Below, in pieces: positions 49,915 through 63,905 of a stretch of DNA of 64,000 nt. This stretch comes from Erythrocercus mccallii (taxonomy: Eukaryota > Chordata > Aves > Passeriformes > Dicruridae). The DNA lies in the NCBI GenBank assembly GCA_013397435.1, contig VZRG01000032.1:728957-792956 (forward strand), in the 5' to 3' direction. Position 1 is the stretch's first letter. Each line of letters opens with the position of its first letter. A program made the position numbers and the translations under genes. The notes beneath the pieces were generated by a model, which saw only the letters and a program-made list of their open reading frames with translations, had not been told where the DNA came from and ran no database searches.

Positions 49915-52900
49915 GCAAACCTGCCTGAGGAAGAAAGCTGTTTATTTGTTAACAAGTTCATCCTGGTATATGTAGTTGTAGGAAATGTAGGTATCACAGA
50001 ATCATGTTTCCTTCACTCTTGTCTGGACATTTTCAAAGATGGTCTAGATACATTTAACAGGAATGTAGTAACAGGAATAACATTTGTACTACAGAGACCT
50101 TAATTTGTACTATGGAGAGCTTAATTTGATTTTGAGACATTAGGAAACTTAGTAAGAAATGACCAAAATATAGACAAAGTTCTGGAAAAAAGAGTACTTT
50201 TATATAGTTTACATACAGTGATAAACTTACCCGAGACTATTTTTTTCCAATACAGTCCTATGTCTGGAAACTAGCTTCCGTAAGTCATCTGTCTTCCTAA
50301 TTTCTCTTAAAAATTGCAGTCTGAGCTGTCCAAATTATGGAGAAAATGTAGTCACTTTTTTCTTGTGTACCCTGAACTCCAGCTGCAAGACATTAAACAC
50401 CAGCTAATGCCCAATAAGAGTCATATAACTTCTTTCTTTCTAATATGTTAAGTTGCTAAATGATTCAGAAAATTAGAAATATTTCACGAAAGAAATAAGC
50501 CAGCCTTTTAGACAAAACAAATATTTTTGACATAGAAGTTATTATGATCACAGTCCAAAACCAAGTGACTCAGCTTAACAAGTCACTATGAACTAGCTGA
50601 GTCTTTCCCAATATTAAAGTAAAACACAATAAATTTAAAAAATTTAAGCATAACCCTTGTGGGAGCTTAAAACTTTTTTAAAGTGAATTTTGGATAAGAT
50701 TGACAAGACATGGCCTTGTTTTACTGCCAGAACTTAGCCTAGCCATAGTAAATGACCTTCTAGAGGCTTCATCTCATCTGGTGTTAGCTAGGAATCCACA
50801 AGCTGTTCTTTTTAGGCCATTCTCCTAGCCAGTGGCAAGCAGTAGGCAAGAGCAAGTAATCAGATGTCATGCTAAAAGAAGTGCCCAGACTGGATCTATC
50901 AGATACAGAGAAAAATCTAAATTACATACTAAAAGTGGGCATCTTACTTGTAGGTGCCCAAGGTTTCCTTAAATTCATTCTCTTCAGGGTGTCCTAGTTC
51001 ATGTGTTTGGTTTCCATTTCTGTTCAGAAACCTGCAGGCCAAGATTCAGACCTTTTCTTCCAGTCTTTTGTCATGAAAAAGAGAGGATTTAAGATTTATA
51101 TCATTATTGAAAAATCCTCTTGAGATTAGGTAATGGATTATGTAATTATATGTTTACTTCTGTATTTTCCACTTACTCAAAAATGCTGGTGTGCCCCTAA
51201 AATTGCAGGGTTAACAAAATGAGTGAAGCAAGGATTTCCTTGAGGAAAACTGGGCATAAAGTTTACTTTATCTGTGCTGTGCCATGTGCTGTATATGTAA
51301 AACAAAATTTGATAAACAAAATCTTACCAAAGAGCAGTTTTGAAATGGTTTCTATCAATAGTCTTGTAAATAGAACAAAAAAGAGAAAAGTGGCAAAACA
51401 GAGAGAAATGGAAGAGATGGTGATGGATAGAAATGTATTCATAGGATAAAAATTTGAAGATAGATAGATTCAAGAACAATTAGCCACCTTCATTATCAGG
51501 TAAACCAGAAAGAGCCCTGTAAACAGAGGTTATATGATTTTTTTACCTTTTTTCTTTTTTATTTAGGTAGGTGAAATTCCAAAAGGAAAAAAAATACAGC
51601 TCAAATAAGCCAGCGATTGTTCCCATATATTTGATTTCACACTTCAGATTACAGGTTAAGAAATGCTGATATATCTCCCCATTTTACTCTATTTCTCTCT
51701 GAACTTTTCCAAACTGTTTCTCCTCTCTCATTTCTCAGCAGCCTCTTCTCAGCTCAAGTCAGAGACAGGTCTTGAGATAAATTAGAAATCTTTCTTGTTG
51801 TCTTTGATATGATCAAAGTTGAACTTTAGACCCAACCAGTTTCCCTAAATGCTGGTCCCCGCTTTCTGCAAATTCAGCTGTAACACTCAGAATAGGAAAG
51901 TATTTCTTTCAGGAAAAAGTGTGCAATCTACCACACTATGTTTCTGTATGAGACATGAAATGATGTGCCAAGTGTACTTCAAGTTTTTTCCTGAAAACCT
52001 GTGATTTAAGGAAAGCCTATACAGCCTTGCTGGGGCTCAGTATGGTATTACATTCTTGTCTGATAGCAGATAGCTTACTGAAATTGGGCCAAAGCCAAGA
52101 ACACAAGCTTGGGAAAGCAACAGCCCCTATATAAATGTTCCTGACTTCCTCATGCATCAGACTCAGGAAAAGATATATCTTATGTACTAAATGCAGTGGG
52201 CAGTGGACTATATGCATGTTTTTTAAAGCAAATACAAGTGAAAAGTGCTGATCTCATCCATTCAGGTTAAAAAATAGAATATTGCATCAATAATCGTTAT
52301 TCTTATTCTTGGCATAATTAAACTCTGTTATTTTCCACTTGCTTCATGGTACTTTGAATTGTACTTAAATGTTTCTTGTAACAAGACATTTGTGCCTTTT
52401 CCAGAATTTTTGCATCTCCATCCCAGTTTTGTTGTCATCATCTTATTACAGCTATTATCACAAGATATACAAAAAACCCATCAATCTGATCTGCAGACAG
52501 CCAATCAAATAATGGCAGAGATTTTCCAAAGTAGTGGCACTGACATGAAAATAACCCCTAGATAGAAAATATCACCTTCTCCTTGAGCAAAAAAGAACAT
52601 TTTTCATCATATTAAGCATTATACATCACATTGAAGAAGCATGATGTTAAAAAAACAGAAGAGCTGTCTGTAGACACTTCAACTTATATTAAAGTCTAGC
52701 ACCATAGTTTAGTTTCTCTTTGGTTTTCCAAGACAGATATAAAATGATGTATGGTTTCCTTATTTTACAGTTCTCATGACTTTGCTGTAAAGGTACACAG
52801 CTGACTTTGTTACACATTTACATTTTGTTGACTTTGTACCAGATCAAAGTGTTAATGGGAAAACCTCATGTAACTCTAAGCGCAGATGGGGAAAAAATGG

Positions 52901-53546
52901 GTAAACTTTTAAGAAAAGGCTGCTTTCCTTAGTGTTTTGTCATCTGCTCCTGTTGCTGTCACAGTGCCATGGCAGTATGATGGCTAGGGCACACAAAGAT
53001 CCTGTGATGTCTTTTTAACTTCCCATTCTGCATGGACTTAAGCCAGTTTTGCAGACAGTAGCCTTCTCCAATCTCCTCTACACTGCTCATTCATCTTTGA
53101 CATCGGTGTGCATGAGTCACTGTAAAGAACGTGAGAAGTGAAGGTCAGGTGAAGGAAGGCTCATATAGTTGGAGATTTTGCATTGAAGTTGAAATACCTG
53201 AAGTTATTACATCTCCCAAAGGTAACTCTACAAGCACTAGACACAGCATTAGAGAGGAACAGCCTGCTTTACTTTATTGCCTTGTGTTTGCTTTCAGTAG
53301 GGTTAAGAGGAGTCAATGGGGTGACAGAATTGAAATTCTTATAAGTAGCTAACTTTTTTGTTCATCTGAATTTGAGTCAGCTGCTTTTGCAGGCAAATGG
53401 TCCATCGTGGTCCTTCATGGTACAATATTGAGCCTCATGATGACAGCTGTTTGATGCAACTAAGTAGCATCCAGCTACTCAACCAGCTCAAACTAAAATT
53501 AATACAGATGAGAACTGTTGTAGCATTAGGTGATATTTTAGAGTTG

Positions 53547-53579
53547 AAGAATGAAAGAAGAATGAAAGAAGAATGAAAG
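53547..53579 (+). repeat. 11-bp tandem triplicate
   Basis: Three successive copies of an 11-mer of the form ATGAAAGAAGA, the last incomplete. Confidence 0.85.
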
Positions 53580-53604
53580 CTCCTAGCTAACATGTTTAGA
53601 GTAC

Positions 53605-53800
53605 TGTCATCCTATAAACAGAGGGATTTGATTGTAATGCACTCTCATCAATTTACTACACTAAGCAGTTGATCAATCTTGGAGAGACTTACTGAGTTGC
53701 CCTGGGTCCTACAGAAAATTGATAGCAAAGCCAGATACTGAATTCTGATTTTGTGTGTAATAGCTCATCATATTCTCACTCAGAGCCCACCCTTCATTTC
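53605..53800 (-). repeat. Probable MIR-type SINE relic, reverse orientation
   Basis: The blocks 'agagacttactgagttgccctgggtcctacagaaa' and 'agcaaagccagatactgaattctgattt' parallel the reversed MIR series AAGT.ACTTGCCCAAGGTCACACAG...GGCAGAGCCGGGATTCGAACCC. Diverged, a by-eye match. Confidence 0.45.
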
Positions 53801-56800
53801 TTACATGCAATTGGAAATCAATTTTTAAAGCATTAGCTGAGCCATAACTTTATAAATCATCATGAAACCAAGTAAAGCAATGGCTTAACCTCAAAATGTT
53901 AACAAATGCCTAGGGATTGAACCCACAAATCAAGAAAATCACACACCATTACTGTGAGTAAGTTGAGAATTCCAGAGCATGCTGTTCCTAAAAGAGGTAG
54001 AGAGTAAATTTTTATGGGGATTCCCTTGAGTCTCTAGAGAATCCTTCCAGCTGCACATTCCCTTATTCCCTCCCACAGGTCATTAGTCATCTTTTCAGGA
54101 ACCTGCGTTATGTAAAGGGAAAAAGGTTGTGTGTGAAGAACCATATACCTGCCCCATAAAGCAAGGAGTCTCCTGGTAGATTCACATTCCAGATGTAAAC
54201 AAAGGCCTAGAAGAGGGGGGAAATCCAGTGGCTCTGTTGAGCTCACTGTACCTGGAAGCCTGTGGGCTCAGCTGTCCTAAACATTATGGCCTCCCTCTTG
54301 GCAGGAGCCTATTAACTCAAACCCACAGTCAGGCAAATAGGAGTGATACTGTTCTCAGGCTAGAAATGATAAAGGTGATAGGGTGGAGGGCTGGTGAGTG
54401 AACATGATCTGGGGAAACTACAGATGCAGATGCAGCAAGAGAAAGTTTCTGCTCTTTAGCTGACCAAAAAGGAGAAAATGCATTCTTCTGGTAAAAAGAG
54501 GGGAGAAAATAACCAACTTTAGGACTGAGTTATCATCTTCAGTCTGATTGCTGCTATTTAAATCATCTGTATCCCTGGCTTTGTATGTCAGTCAGGAGGG
54601 TCAAATAAGGTATTGCATTCTATCCCTTAGTGATTCATGTGCATATAAGTGAGTTTGCACTGGAGTTTCAAATCTAATAGGTTTTTTACTAAATGATCTT
54701 TTACCATCTGATCAAAATGCAAGAGTAAAATGGAATGCCATGGCTTTTGGAGGGAAAAGCAAAATCTTATTTTCCAAGTATACAATGAAATTCTACATTT
54801 TTGTCTTTCACTCACCTTTTGTTCCACATCACTTTATATAAAGGAAATTTTCTAGCCAGGAAATACCAGGTTTTTCCTCATATTTCCTGGAAAATATTTT
54901 GTATCTCTGCTCTCACAGACAGAGATAGTAATCTTTGGAAATTGAACTCTTTTCCATCTCATATCATAAGAGGTGTAAATATATTTATCACAATTTTGTT
55001 TTCTCATATATAAAACTACCACAGTAGAAACATGTTGTAAACCTTAAAATTAGATAATATAAAACAATGTATTTCATTATTTTGCAGACCTCAAGGGTTA
55101 ATATGCACCCATGAGAAAAATAATGTTGGCAATGTATCCTCAATGTGTTTACAAACAGCAAGTAGCAGTTTGTAAACACTAAAATGCATTCTCAGTTTGT
55201 AGACACCTTTGTTCTGTTAAAGTCATCATTGCAGTCCATGTGTGCCATGGAAAGAAAAGATTTTTATTCCTTCAGGTTTTTTTGTTTTCCTAGTCCAAAA
55301 GAAGCTAGCCCAAGAGTAACTGGAGACATACTAGTTATTTTAAATCAAAGATTTCATAGTGTTTATGTGTTTCTCATGGAAACAATAAGAACATTTTTAT
55401 TGTGTTTTCACTTTTATTTTCTAAAAATTCCAGCAGCAGAACAGCTACTTCTTGTTTAGACTCTGTGCCTTTATATTAGCAGAAAAAAGCTATTTGCTCT
55501 TCCTATCCAGTCATTCAGCACCTAATGAGAAGCAGAGTGACCTTGGAGATATTAACAGGCTCCTTCTGCTCAAAAGTTTTATGCATTTAAGAGTCTGAGA
55601 AGACATTATAAATATAGAGCATATTATATGTAACAATTGCTTCTTGAGCATAAGAAAAGGAAAGTTTGGGGAAAGTTCCATTGAGAATACTCCTTTTGGG
55701 AAAAGATTGGTCATAAAACAAATAGCCTCCCGTGGGTTTAGCCTTGCCTGGAACAACAGACATGCTGTGATAATATTAATAAGACTTCTACACCTGAAAA
55801 AGTTTCCAAGTCCTTGTTTTTTCATCTATTTCCCTTGGTGGCTTTTTAAAAAAACTGACAGTTGATTTTGCAGCTAAGAGTATTTTCAATGTTGACAGCA
55901 CTGTTTACTGTCTCTGTGCAAAGAGAGTGAAATCAATTTCTCATGAGTATTTGAGCCTTGGGGTCAATGGACTGAATTTCCATTATGGAAATTACAAGTT
56001 ACTTAAACTTGCTGTAATTTAAGGAAAGCATTCCTTCTGTTTCATTATTTTTTGCATTTGGCATTCTGATCATTGCACTGATGTCCACACAGTGCTCCAC
56101 CCTTGACTAGCAGAAAACTGGACAGGAAATTGACACCTGTGTGGTTTCAAAGAGATGGTGTTCTAGTTTGCAAAGCTGGATACTGAAAGCTGAGAAAATA
56201 TCAGATCAAAAGAGATTAAACTGATGACCTTTACGAAGTGGTAAGGACCTTTGCTGAAGTCCAGCATTTTTTAAAATGTTATACCTTCAACCATAAGTAA
56301 CAATACAAATTGCTCATTTAGTGCAAATCGGCCTGAAAATGGGTACAAGTGACAAAGTAGTTTTTGATGCACTAATGTGACATTGAAGTAAAGAGTATGA
56401 ATCTGTCAAAAATATAATTATGAGACAAACAAGCTATGAATCCTCTGCTCCTTTGTGGGAGCAGTTGCTTCTCAGTAGGGTGACACAGAACTAACTGTTC
56501 ACCAGTGGGAATTAATAGTCCAGCCAAGAGGATGTACAATCAAGCAAGCCTTTTCTGATGGCATTTCAGTTACTTAATTTCCATTTGTATGGCAATTTGA
56601 AATATATGTACAAGTACTAAATATTGTTACAGTGCATGAACAGCAACTAATCTGAAACTGGTGTTTCTATACATTCATCTGTTCTCAGATGAAGTGAATA
56701 TTGAAGGCTATGTCAAGCAAAAGATTCTGCTGTTTGAAAATAAGACGAATCCTTTTTTCAGTCATCTTTCTTTCCTGTCTTCTCCATGAATCTTGCATCC

Positions 56801-58160
56801 TTTTTTATATAGTGCTCTAACTACTAAGAAGTATTTTAATGACCCTTTAGGAGACAATTTTGAAAATTTGAAAAATAGAACTTCCAGATTCTAGGTAATA
56901 TCTCCTTTCCTCCATTTCAGTATAAAGAATGGCCTGGGAAATTTCATTGTATGTACTGTGTTTAAATAAAATAAAATTAAACAGGGCTGACACTACTCTT
57001 CCATTTCGAAACTCCCATACATTTGTGTGAACTAAGCTCTAAGAAAGCAAAGTAAATCCCTTTGTAGGATTTAGGCAGGGTGAGACTTAGTTCTTGGATC
57101 CTGTTCATGCATAAACTCAAAATTCATGTCCAAAATCAGTACACTTAAAACTGAAGTTCCTGTATGAAAAGATGCTCATGAACTTTTAAAAATAATAATA
57201 CTTTCAGGATTAGGCTGTACCTGAGTGGGTCTCATGCTTGCAATTTTTTTTATTAAAATCATTAATGTTTCCCACACCCTAGTTTAGCTTCCCAAACTAT
57301 TGGGATCTTTTTCTTTATCCTCTGATTCTGTTACTCAGTTCCTTACTCCACAAAGTGTCACTGACTTTATGGGACAGAGCAGAGCAACACTGTGGGGTTT
57401 TGACTGTCCTGAATCAGAATTGAGGAAATATTGACAAAAACAAGGGATATGTACATGAATTCTTACTCTATCCCCAGAGATGCATAACGATTACATGGAG
57501 TAATAGTCAGATATATGTCTTGGCTAAGATAGTGCATCTTCCTTTTCCTTTTCTCCCTTTTGTTCCAATGGTGCTGTGCTGTTCTGATGGGTGACAAACC
57601 ATGCAGCCTTCCTTAGTCTGGTGAGAAATGTGGTGCCATACATGGATGTATAAGCTCTAACACTCAGATTAACTGTTCCTCTTTTCTTTTATTGCCCCTG
57701 CATCAATATGCTTTATTTCTATAATTTTCCAATTCTCTGTTTTAACATTAGCATGGAGTGTTCTACTCTAATCAGATGAATGGTAAAAGACCATGTACAT
57801 TTATTGTTGTTGTTATTGTTGCTGCCCCTATTTATAACAATAACAGAGATTTGTTTGAAGTGATACTCATAACCCGTATCTGTCTTCAAAGAACAAATAA
57901 AAGGGAGTCCCCGACTCAGAAGACATAGCACACTAAGACAACCAAACAAATAGTTCAAGGGGATAGCACAGCAAAAAGGATGGTTGCAGACATTAATGAT
58001 TTTCATTATACTCAACTTCCAAACAAGCATGGTGAGAGGAAATTTAAAAGTGGAACTGAAAGAAAATTTCTGATAAGCAAGACCAGAGACAGGTGTTGTA
58101 TGGAGTAACACATGAAAGTGATTAGAAGGATTTCCAGAAAAGCAGAAAGTGGTGGGTAAC

Positions 58161-58352
58161 TCACAGAATATACTGAATTGGAAGGGACCCACAAAGACCA
58201 TAGAGTCCCACTGCTGGCCCTGCACTGAGCCATGCCCAAGTGTCACACCCTGTGCCCAAAAGCATTGTCCAAATGCATATTTTACTCTGTCAGTCTCAGT
58301 GCTGTGACCACTTCCCTGGGATGCCCAGGAACCCTCTGGGCAAAGAACATTT
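58161..58352 (-). repeat. CR1 LINE 3' fragment, reverse orientation
   Basis: Starts TCACAGAATATACTGAATTG then GAAGGGACCCACAAAGACCA, followed by 'ctggccctgcactgagccatgcccaa', 'tcacaccctgtgccca', 'agcattgtccaaatgc', 'ctctgtcagtctcagtgctgtgaccacttccctggg' and 'ccctctgggcaaagaac'. This is the reverse complement of a CR1 subfamily 3' end. It lies antisense to PLXDC2. Confidence 0.88.
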
Positions 58353-59265
58353 AGGAGAATGATGGAGGTTTGTGAAGTCAAATTACCAGTGTTCTACTGG
58401 TGTTTCTTAAACCTAGGACTTCTGAATGGCTCATTTGCCTGCAGAAGTGGACAAAGCAGTAATTCTTGTATGCAAGAGTATGATGAAAAACAAGCAGTTC
58501 TATAGGTGTTGGTTGATATATTGAGAAACTTTTCCTCCAAAGGTTACACTGTTGTTCAAAGGCTTTCAGTCACTTATTTGGAAGCACTGCTAACAAGTTG
58601 CTTGTGACAGAGAAAACCCTCTTTTATCCTCACAGGAGCATAGCATGAGTGTAACTTGGTATCAAGTTTAGTAAATGAATTGTCTTCTGTAATACTTTGG
58701 AATGATGAGTGTTCCAATCAAACTAAGATCAAAATATTGCAGGATCATTTGCATCCATGTGTTGCACTTTTGGCTGTCTGATTCAATTGCAAAAAGTGGT
58801 TCCAAACTCTTCTACAAGCTAAAGAATAAGGCTTTCAGAATGTGTTTAATAGCTTTTGGGTTTGTGGCATGTCTCAACTGGAATATTTAAAGAAAAATTG
58901 AATGTTCAAAATGTATTCAATTAGTACTTTCTTGTCTGTGGGACAATTGCAATAATTTTATAAGAAAATCAAAGGAAAATTTATTATGAAAGTAATTAGG
59001 AACTTCAGACTGTCCATTTTACATTCAAAAGAAAGGACGTTAATACCATTTATTGAACTAGAATCAGTAAAACGTTTGAAAGTCTCTTCACTAAGATTAT
59101 GAGAGTGCCCAGTTGTAGAAAAGAGACATCTAATACCTTTTTCCAGCTTGGGCTGTAGAAAATGAGGTCTATGTAACACAGAAAAAGCAAATGCTCCATT
59201 CCCATTTGTGTAATGGAATGGGTAAGGCATAAGTTACTGTGCTGAGAGGTGTGCTCTTTGTGCAG

Positions 59266-59426
59266 CTTCCACAGATGACAGTGCGGCGGAGAAGAAGGGC
59301 GGAACGCTGCATGCTGGTTTAATTGTCGGCATTCTAGTCCTGGTCCTCGTTGTGGCTGCAGCCATCCTCGTCACCATCTACATGTATCATCACCCAACAT
59401 CAGCAGCTAGTCTCTTCTTTATAGAG
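59266..59426 (+). CDS. PLXDC2: PLXDC2 coding exon I: acidic juxtamembrane segment and membrane helix
   Basis: A 161-nt exon entering in phase 1 and leaving in phase 0. The acceptor is CTTTGTGCAG and the donor GAG|GTAAGA. It encodes ASTDDSAAEKKGGTLH outside the membrane. A 25-residue hydrophobic helix follows, from AGLIVGIL to VTIYMY (59313-59387). The start of the cytoplasmic side is HHPTSAASLFFIE. The helix is the only membrane segment in the in-window part and fixes the protein as type I. Charge is acidic or mixed outside and changes to HH inside, consistent with that topology. The remaining tail (about 38 residues in the family) must be encoded by the next exon, beyond 64000. The exon is more GC-rich than its introns and has several CpG pairs. 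Confidence 0.96.
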
Positions 59427-61097
59427 GTAAGACAAGAGTAACACGCTGCGTCACTTGTCCTGTCTCCTGGCTAGGGCATCTGGGGTCTCCAAAATAGATC
59501 TTTCTAAACTGAATCAGAAAATATTTTTGTGTTCCTAGTGTAATCTTTGAAGAAAAGGAGCTCTCCTAGCAGATGATATTGTTTTGTTTTGTTTTTAGCA
59601 TGTTGGTCATTCTGCTCCTTCAGCTACCATTGCTATTCCTTCTTTTTCTTGTAGACAGGACATATATCTAAGAGATATATGTCAGATACCACACTACTTC
59701 TATTTCCTGTCCTTCATTTTCCTCACAACAGCATTTTTCCATTTCCTTTCCTGTGCACTGTCATTTTCTTTCAGGACATATAGTTTTTCTATAATTTTTC
59801 TGTGGAGGGAATAAAAAAGTATTCATTCTTAATTCTACAGAAGAGCTGACTTCTAGTAAGTTTTTATCTGGAAATTTGTATTAGCTGATCCCCGCATCAT
59901 TTAAAGGAATCTTTTTACACTTTGTCTAGAGTGTGGAAAAGATTTTTTTCACCTAATTTTTAAGATCTATCATTTCTTCTGCTCTTTCTATTAGTGTAGA
60001 GAGAAACAGACTCTTTTGGACCATGATTCATCTTACCTATTTGAGACGTCCCCTTTAGGATTAGATAAATTGACATTTTTCTCCCTCAAATACAGATAAC
60101 TACCCTAGGTGCAGGTACCTACACAGCAGTTGCTGACATTTAATCAGTTTAGCTCCAAAAGTAGACAAAAATATGAGAAAGGAAAATTCTTCATAGGTGT
60201 TTGTGTCTACAAAAACCCATGACTACCTACACCTCCTTGTGGTTTCTTTTTTTTTTAACTCAGCAACGTTCCATTGCCTTATGATAAGTTTAGATTTGCT
60301 GAACATGAAAGTAAGGGATGACTGTTCAAAATCCCCACTTGTGGTATTCCTTTTCTATGAAGAGCCTAGACACCTATTACTGGACAACAGTGAACATGCA
60401 AAACCACTGGACTGTCACTTAGGGATTGCTTAGGTAAAAGCCTGGACCAGGAAGATATAGATATTTATTCTTAGTGACAGCAATGAGAATTGAAGTGAGA
60501 CATGAAACTTTAGCATCATATTAAAATAAATATTCTTCTTAGATGGAACATTAGTGACAGAAATCAAAATGAATTGTTTATCAGTATTCCTGTTCTAGTA
60601 ATGTAACTGTGCTAAACATCGGAGAACAGAATCCATATAATAACACAAAGTTTTCTCTCATGTTTATGCAGCATTTCAAGCCAGTTCACTATTGATGTGG
60701 ACAAAAAAAATTCCACTGAAGTCCTTGTATGAAAGACAAGGTTTTGTCCCTTTCTTTTTTTCACATACGGATTAAATTTACATGGATTGAATTTCTATTC
60801 TTTCACTCTACTAAAAAAAAAGTTTCTTATCTGTCACAGTGTGATAAGAAAGGCTAAGTAAATGGCAACACTACTTTTTAAGAAGAAGAGAATACCAAAT
60901 AACAATAATAACAATACACATTTATTTTTGTTTTAAATGTAGTAAGGGCATGTTTATTTATTTCTTTCGTTGATATCATACTTATCATGCAAACAGAGGT
61001 GCCTTAATCGGTGTTGTTAAACTCATTCCACTGAATTTAATCCTTAGCTGCCATTAATCAATCTGTTAATCTATTATTAGTCAAGCTAACATGTCCT

Positions 61098-61141
61098 TTA
61101 GCAAGAAATGTAGTCACTTAGCAAGAAATGTAGTCACTTAG
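61098..61141 (+). repeat. 20-bp tandem duplication
   Basis: TTAGCAAGAAATGTAGTCAC is repeated exactly twice at 61098-61117 and 61118-61137, followed by TTAG. Confidence 0.95.
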
Positions 61142-63905
61142 AATAAATAGAAAAACATAAACTTTCTGTATAAAATAAAGAGAAATCAGTCAAAATAAAA
61201 TTTATGCAAAAGAGGGTATAAACTACATTCTCTATTGGTTACTAGGATAACTGTGGTACTTGTGAAGAATCAGCATTAGCAAGAATTGTAAAAAGTACTA
61301 GTCATGAAGGGGTGGCCTTTCTCTGTGAGAGGTGCAAACACTGATGTAGTGGGAAAATCACAAGGGAAAGTGTTTTGTACTTCAGAACACTTACACAAAT
61401 TTCAAAACTTTAAAACCATTTTTGTATCATAAGCCTAGAACAGAATGAGGTAATCCAGTCTGGAAGTCAAATTGGTTTTAATAAGTTTAATTTTCAAAGA
61501 AAAAAGTTGTTTGATCAATTCATAAAATATTAAGTAGAATTTATCATTCTTATATTCAACTGCTCTATAGGATTTACACGTTTCCAATGCAAAGAAGAAA
61601 ATATCTTCTCAGACTTGCCTTTTGAAAATGAAGTCCAAAAAATAATCAGGAAAAACTGGTATAAGTGTTACAAGAAATCATTCTTTATTGTGTTTGTGCA
61701 ATTGAAAAATATTTGAGTAAACTGTTACAGATAACACGATAACCCACAAAGCACAGGAGATAAGCTGCATTATTTATGGGAAATGAATGAAATATGGATC
61801 AGACGTTACCGTTCTAGGAAAAGAGCTCAAGAAGATTGCCATGGGCTTGGTCATGAAATGAGAACAAGCATATAAATATTTCAGAAAATAATACTGTTTC
61901 TTATGAGTCTCCTGATTAATAAGCACATTGCACAGTTAAAACAAGATGTGACAGATGGACAGGCATCTCCCTCCTGCAGATGTCTAAAAAGTTACAAATA
62001 CACTGCAGTCTGCCATCAAGTCATCAAGCCAAATCAAGATCCACATCCATTTATCTGTCATTAGTAATTAATATAACTCTAAGGCTGGCTAAAAGAAGGA
62101 AGAGAAATCTGGCCCACTTGTGTTTACTTTTAAAGAAGTTGCTTTATGGAGGCATCATATAGACATTAAAGATAGCATTCATTCTAAACTCTAATATAAT
62201 TAATAGAGAAACTTCTTTTTACATCTAGAGATACATTATTTGGTAAGTAAAATGTCTTTTTCAATCACATTTTCTTGGTTTTTTGAGGTTAAGGGCTGTG
62301 TATGGAATTTTTAGTTGACTGGTTACTGAATAAAGAACAGTAAAATAAACTGATCCTGTATCTGAGGATTTAAGTTTCTTTCTTCCTTGTGTTCTCTGCA
62401 GATATCATCCAATATTCACTTACCTCCTCACTCAGGTTCTCACATAGCTCATCTCAAATCCAACTCATGTTTGTCATGAAGTGAGCTGTCCCAGATAAGA
62501 GTAAATATACCCACACTCAGTGCTGTTTACCCTTGCACTGATAAAGGCAATCTCTTGTGGCACCTCTGAATACCATTAAATGATATCCTTAATGCACTAG
62601 TTGGTTTAAATAAATGATATACACAAGCCGAGAAAAATAAAATTTATTACAAAAGCTATTGTCTTAGAACAAAGTAACATTATTCTATTACTTTTTTACC
62701 TTTTAAGTCTGAAAAAATGCTCCCCTAGGGGTTATTGTTCATGCCTGTTGAGCAGAACACACATGTGCAGCCCCACTGGGAATAAAAATAGCTATTTCAA
62801 ACAAAGAGTTTGAGGAGTCTTAAATGCCAGTGCTATTCAATTTGCCTATGGTAGTGTGCAAGTTTAAAACAATACCATCCAAACAGTTCCACACATTTTC
62901 AAAAATGTTCCACTTTTTGTTAATGTGTAGAAGATTCAAATCAAAATGCACAGTTTTCCTGTTTCTTCCAGCCTCTACACTCAGCATGTTTCATTGTTTA
63001 GGTTGGACACTTCTGTGGTGGCCCAAAGACAAAATGAATTATCAGCTTTTAAAGTCAAGGAAACTTCAGTCCAATGAATGCAAGCTCTTCCTAAGAGCTA
63101 AGAGTAAATATTGACTAAAGATTAGCTTGCAGAGTGACAGAAGAGATCTTGCATGCCTTGGTTTTCTATTTACTTATCGTTAACCTTGCAGTATTTCCTC
63201 TCCATTGAATTTTATTTAGTTGCCAATGGTTTCCTCTCTTTAATCACATTACATACTCTTACCTTGAGGAATCCTGTGTCTCTTAAGTATATTTTGAGCT
63301 GATTGGGACTGATTTTTGTAAAGTAGGATACATGTCAAATAATGCTCTTCATGACTATCCACAAAGTTTATGTCCAAAATCTAGTTATAACATATATATC
63401 ACTACACACTACCTATAGCACAATTAAAAGTGATTTATTTACTAATTTGTGTAGTATACTTGCATTCAGGATGTGAGGTTTGATTGCCAAGAAGCCAGTC
63501 ATGATGTCCTGAATGTCATGAATTGCATGCCTATGATACAAATCATAGCACATGTGATCTAGAGGTTCAGAGCTCAATAGAAACAGGAGTAAAGAAATTC
63601 CCAGCTGAATCAGATGGATTTGCTCAGATTTCAATGAGCTGTGGGCCAAATTTTAGCTTTAGTTTTATATGTTAATTCTTCCTTTTTTCCCTCATGTTCT
63701 TTCTTTTTCCTGTATTTTTAATCTCTGATCATTTACATATGTGTTTGAACCTGGGTATTGAGAGCAATTAATGTCAAGGGAGCATTAAGCAAATTGAAAA
63801 TCAAGGTATAAGTCTGACTACTTCTTATTCAGTTATCTTTTCAATGTTTGCACCCAGTTATCTGTGAGAGAAAGGTTGCATGACACAAGTTTTCACTTGC
63901 ATACT

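Larger units (their letters stand above)
46374..59265 (+). other. PLXDC2: Intron H-I (12,892 bp)
   Basis: Contains a 30-bp-period tandem duplication at 46629-46688, an unexplained GC-richer island at about 47200-48110, an A29 tract, an 11-bp triplicate at 53547-53579, a MIR-like relic near 53605-53800 and a reversed CR1 piece at 58161-58352. The 220-codon minus-strand frame at 57719-58381 runs through the CR1 piece and a TTG/TTA-rich repeat (poly-Asn) and is not credible as a gene. Confidence 0.85.

Noticed and set aside
57719..58381. 220-codon open frame on the minus strand, the longest in the window
   Set aside because: It runs through a CR1 3' fragment (58161-58352) and a TTG/TTA-rich repeat that yields a poly-Asn run. 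No domain or family resemblance is seen, so it is a chance frame over repeats.
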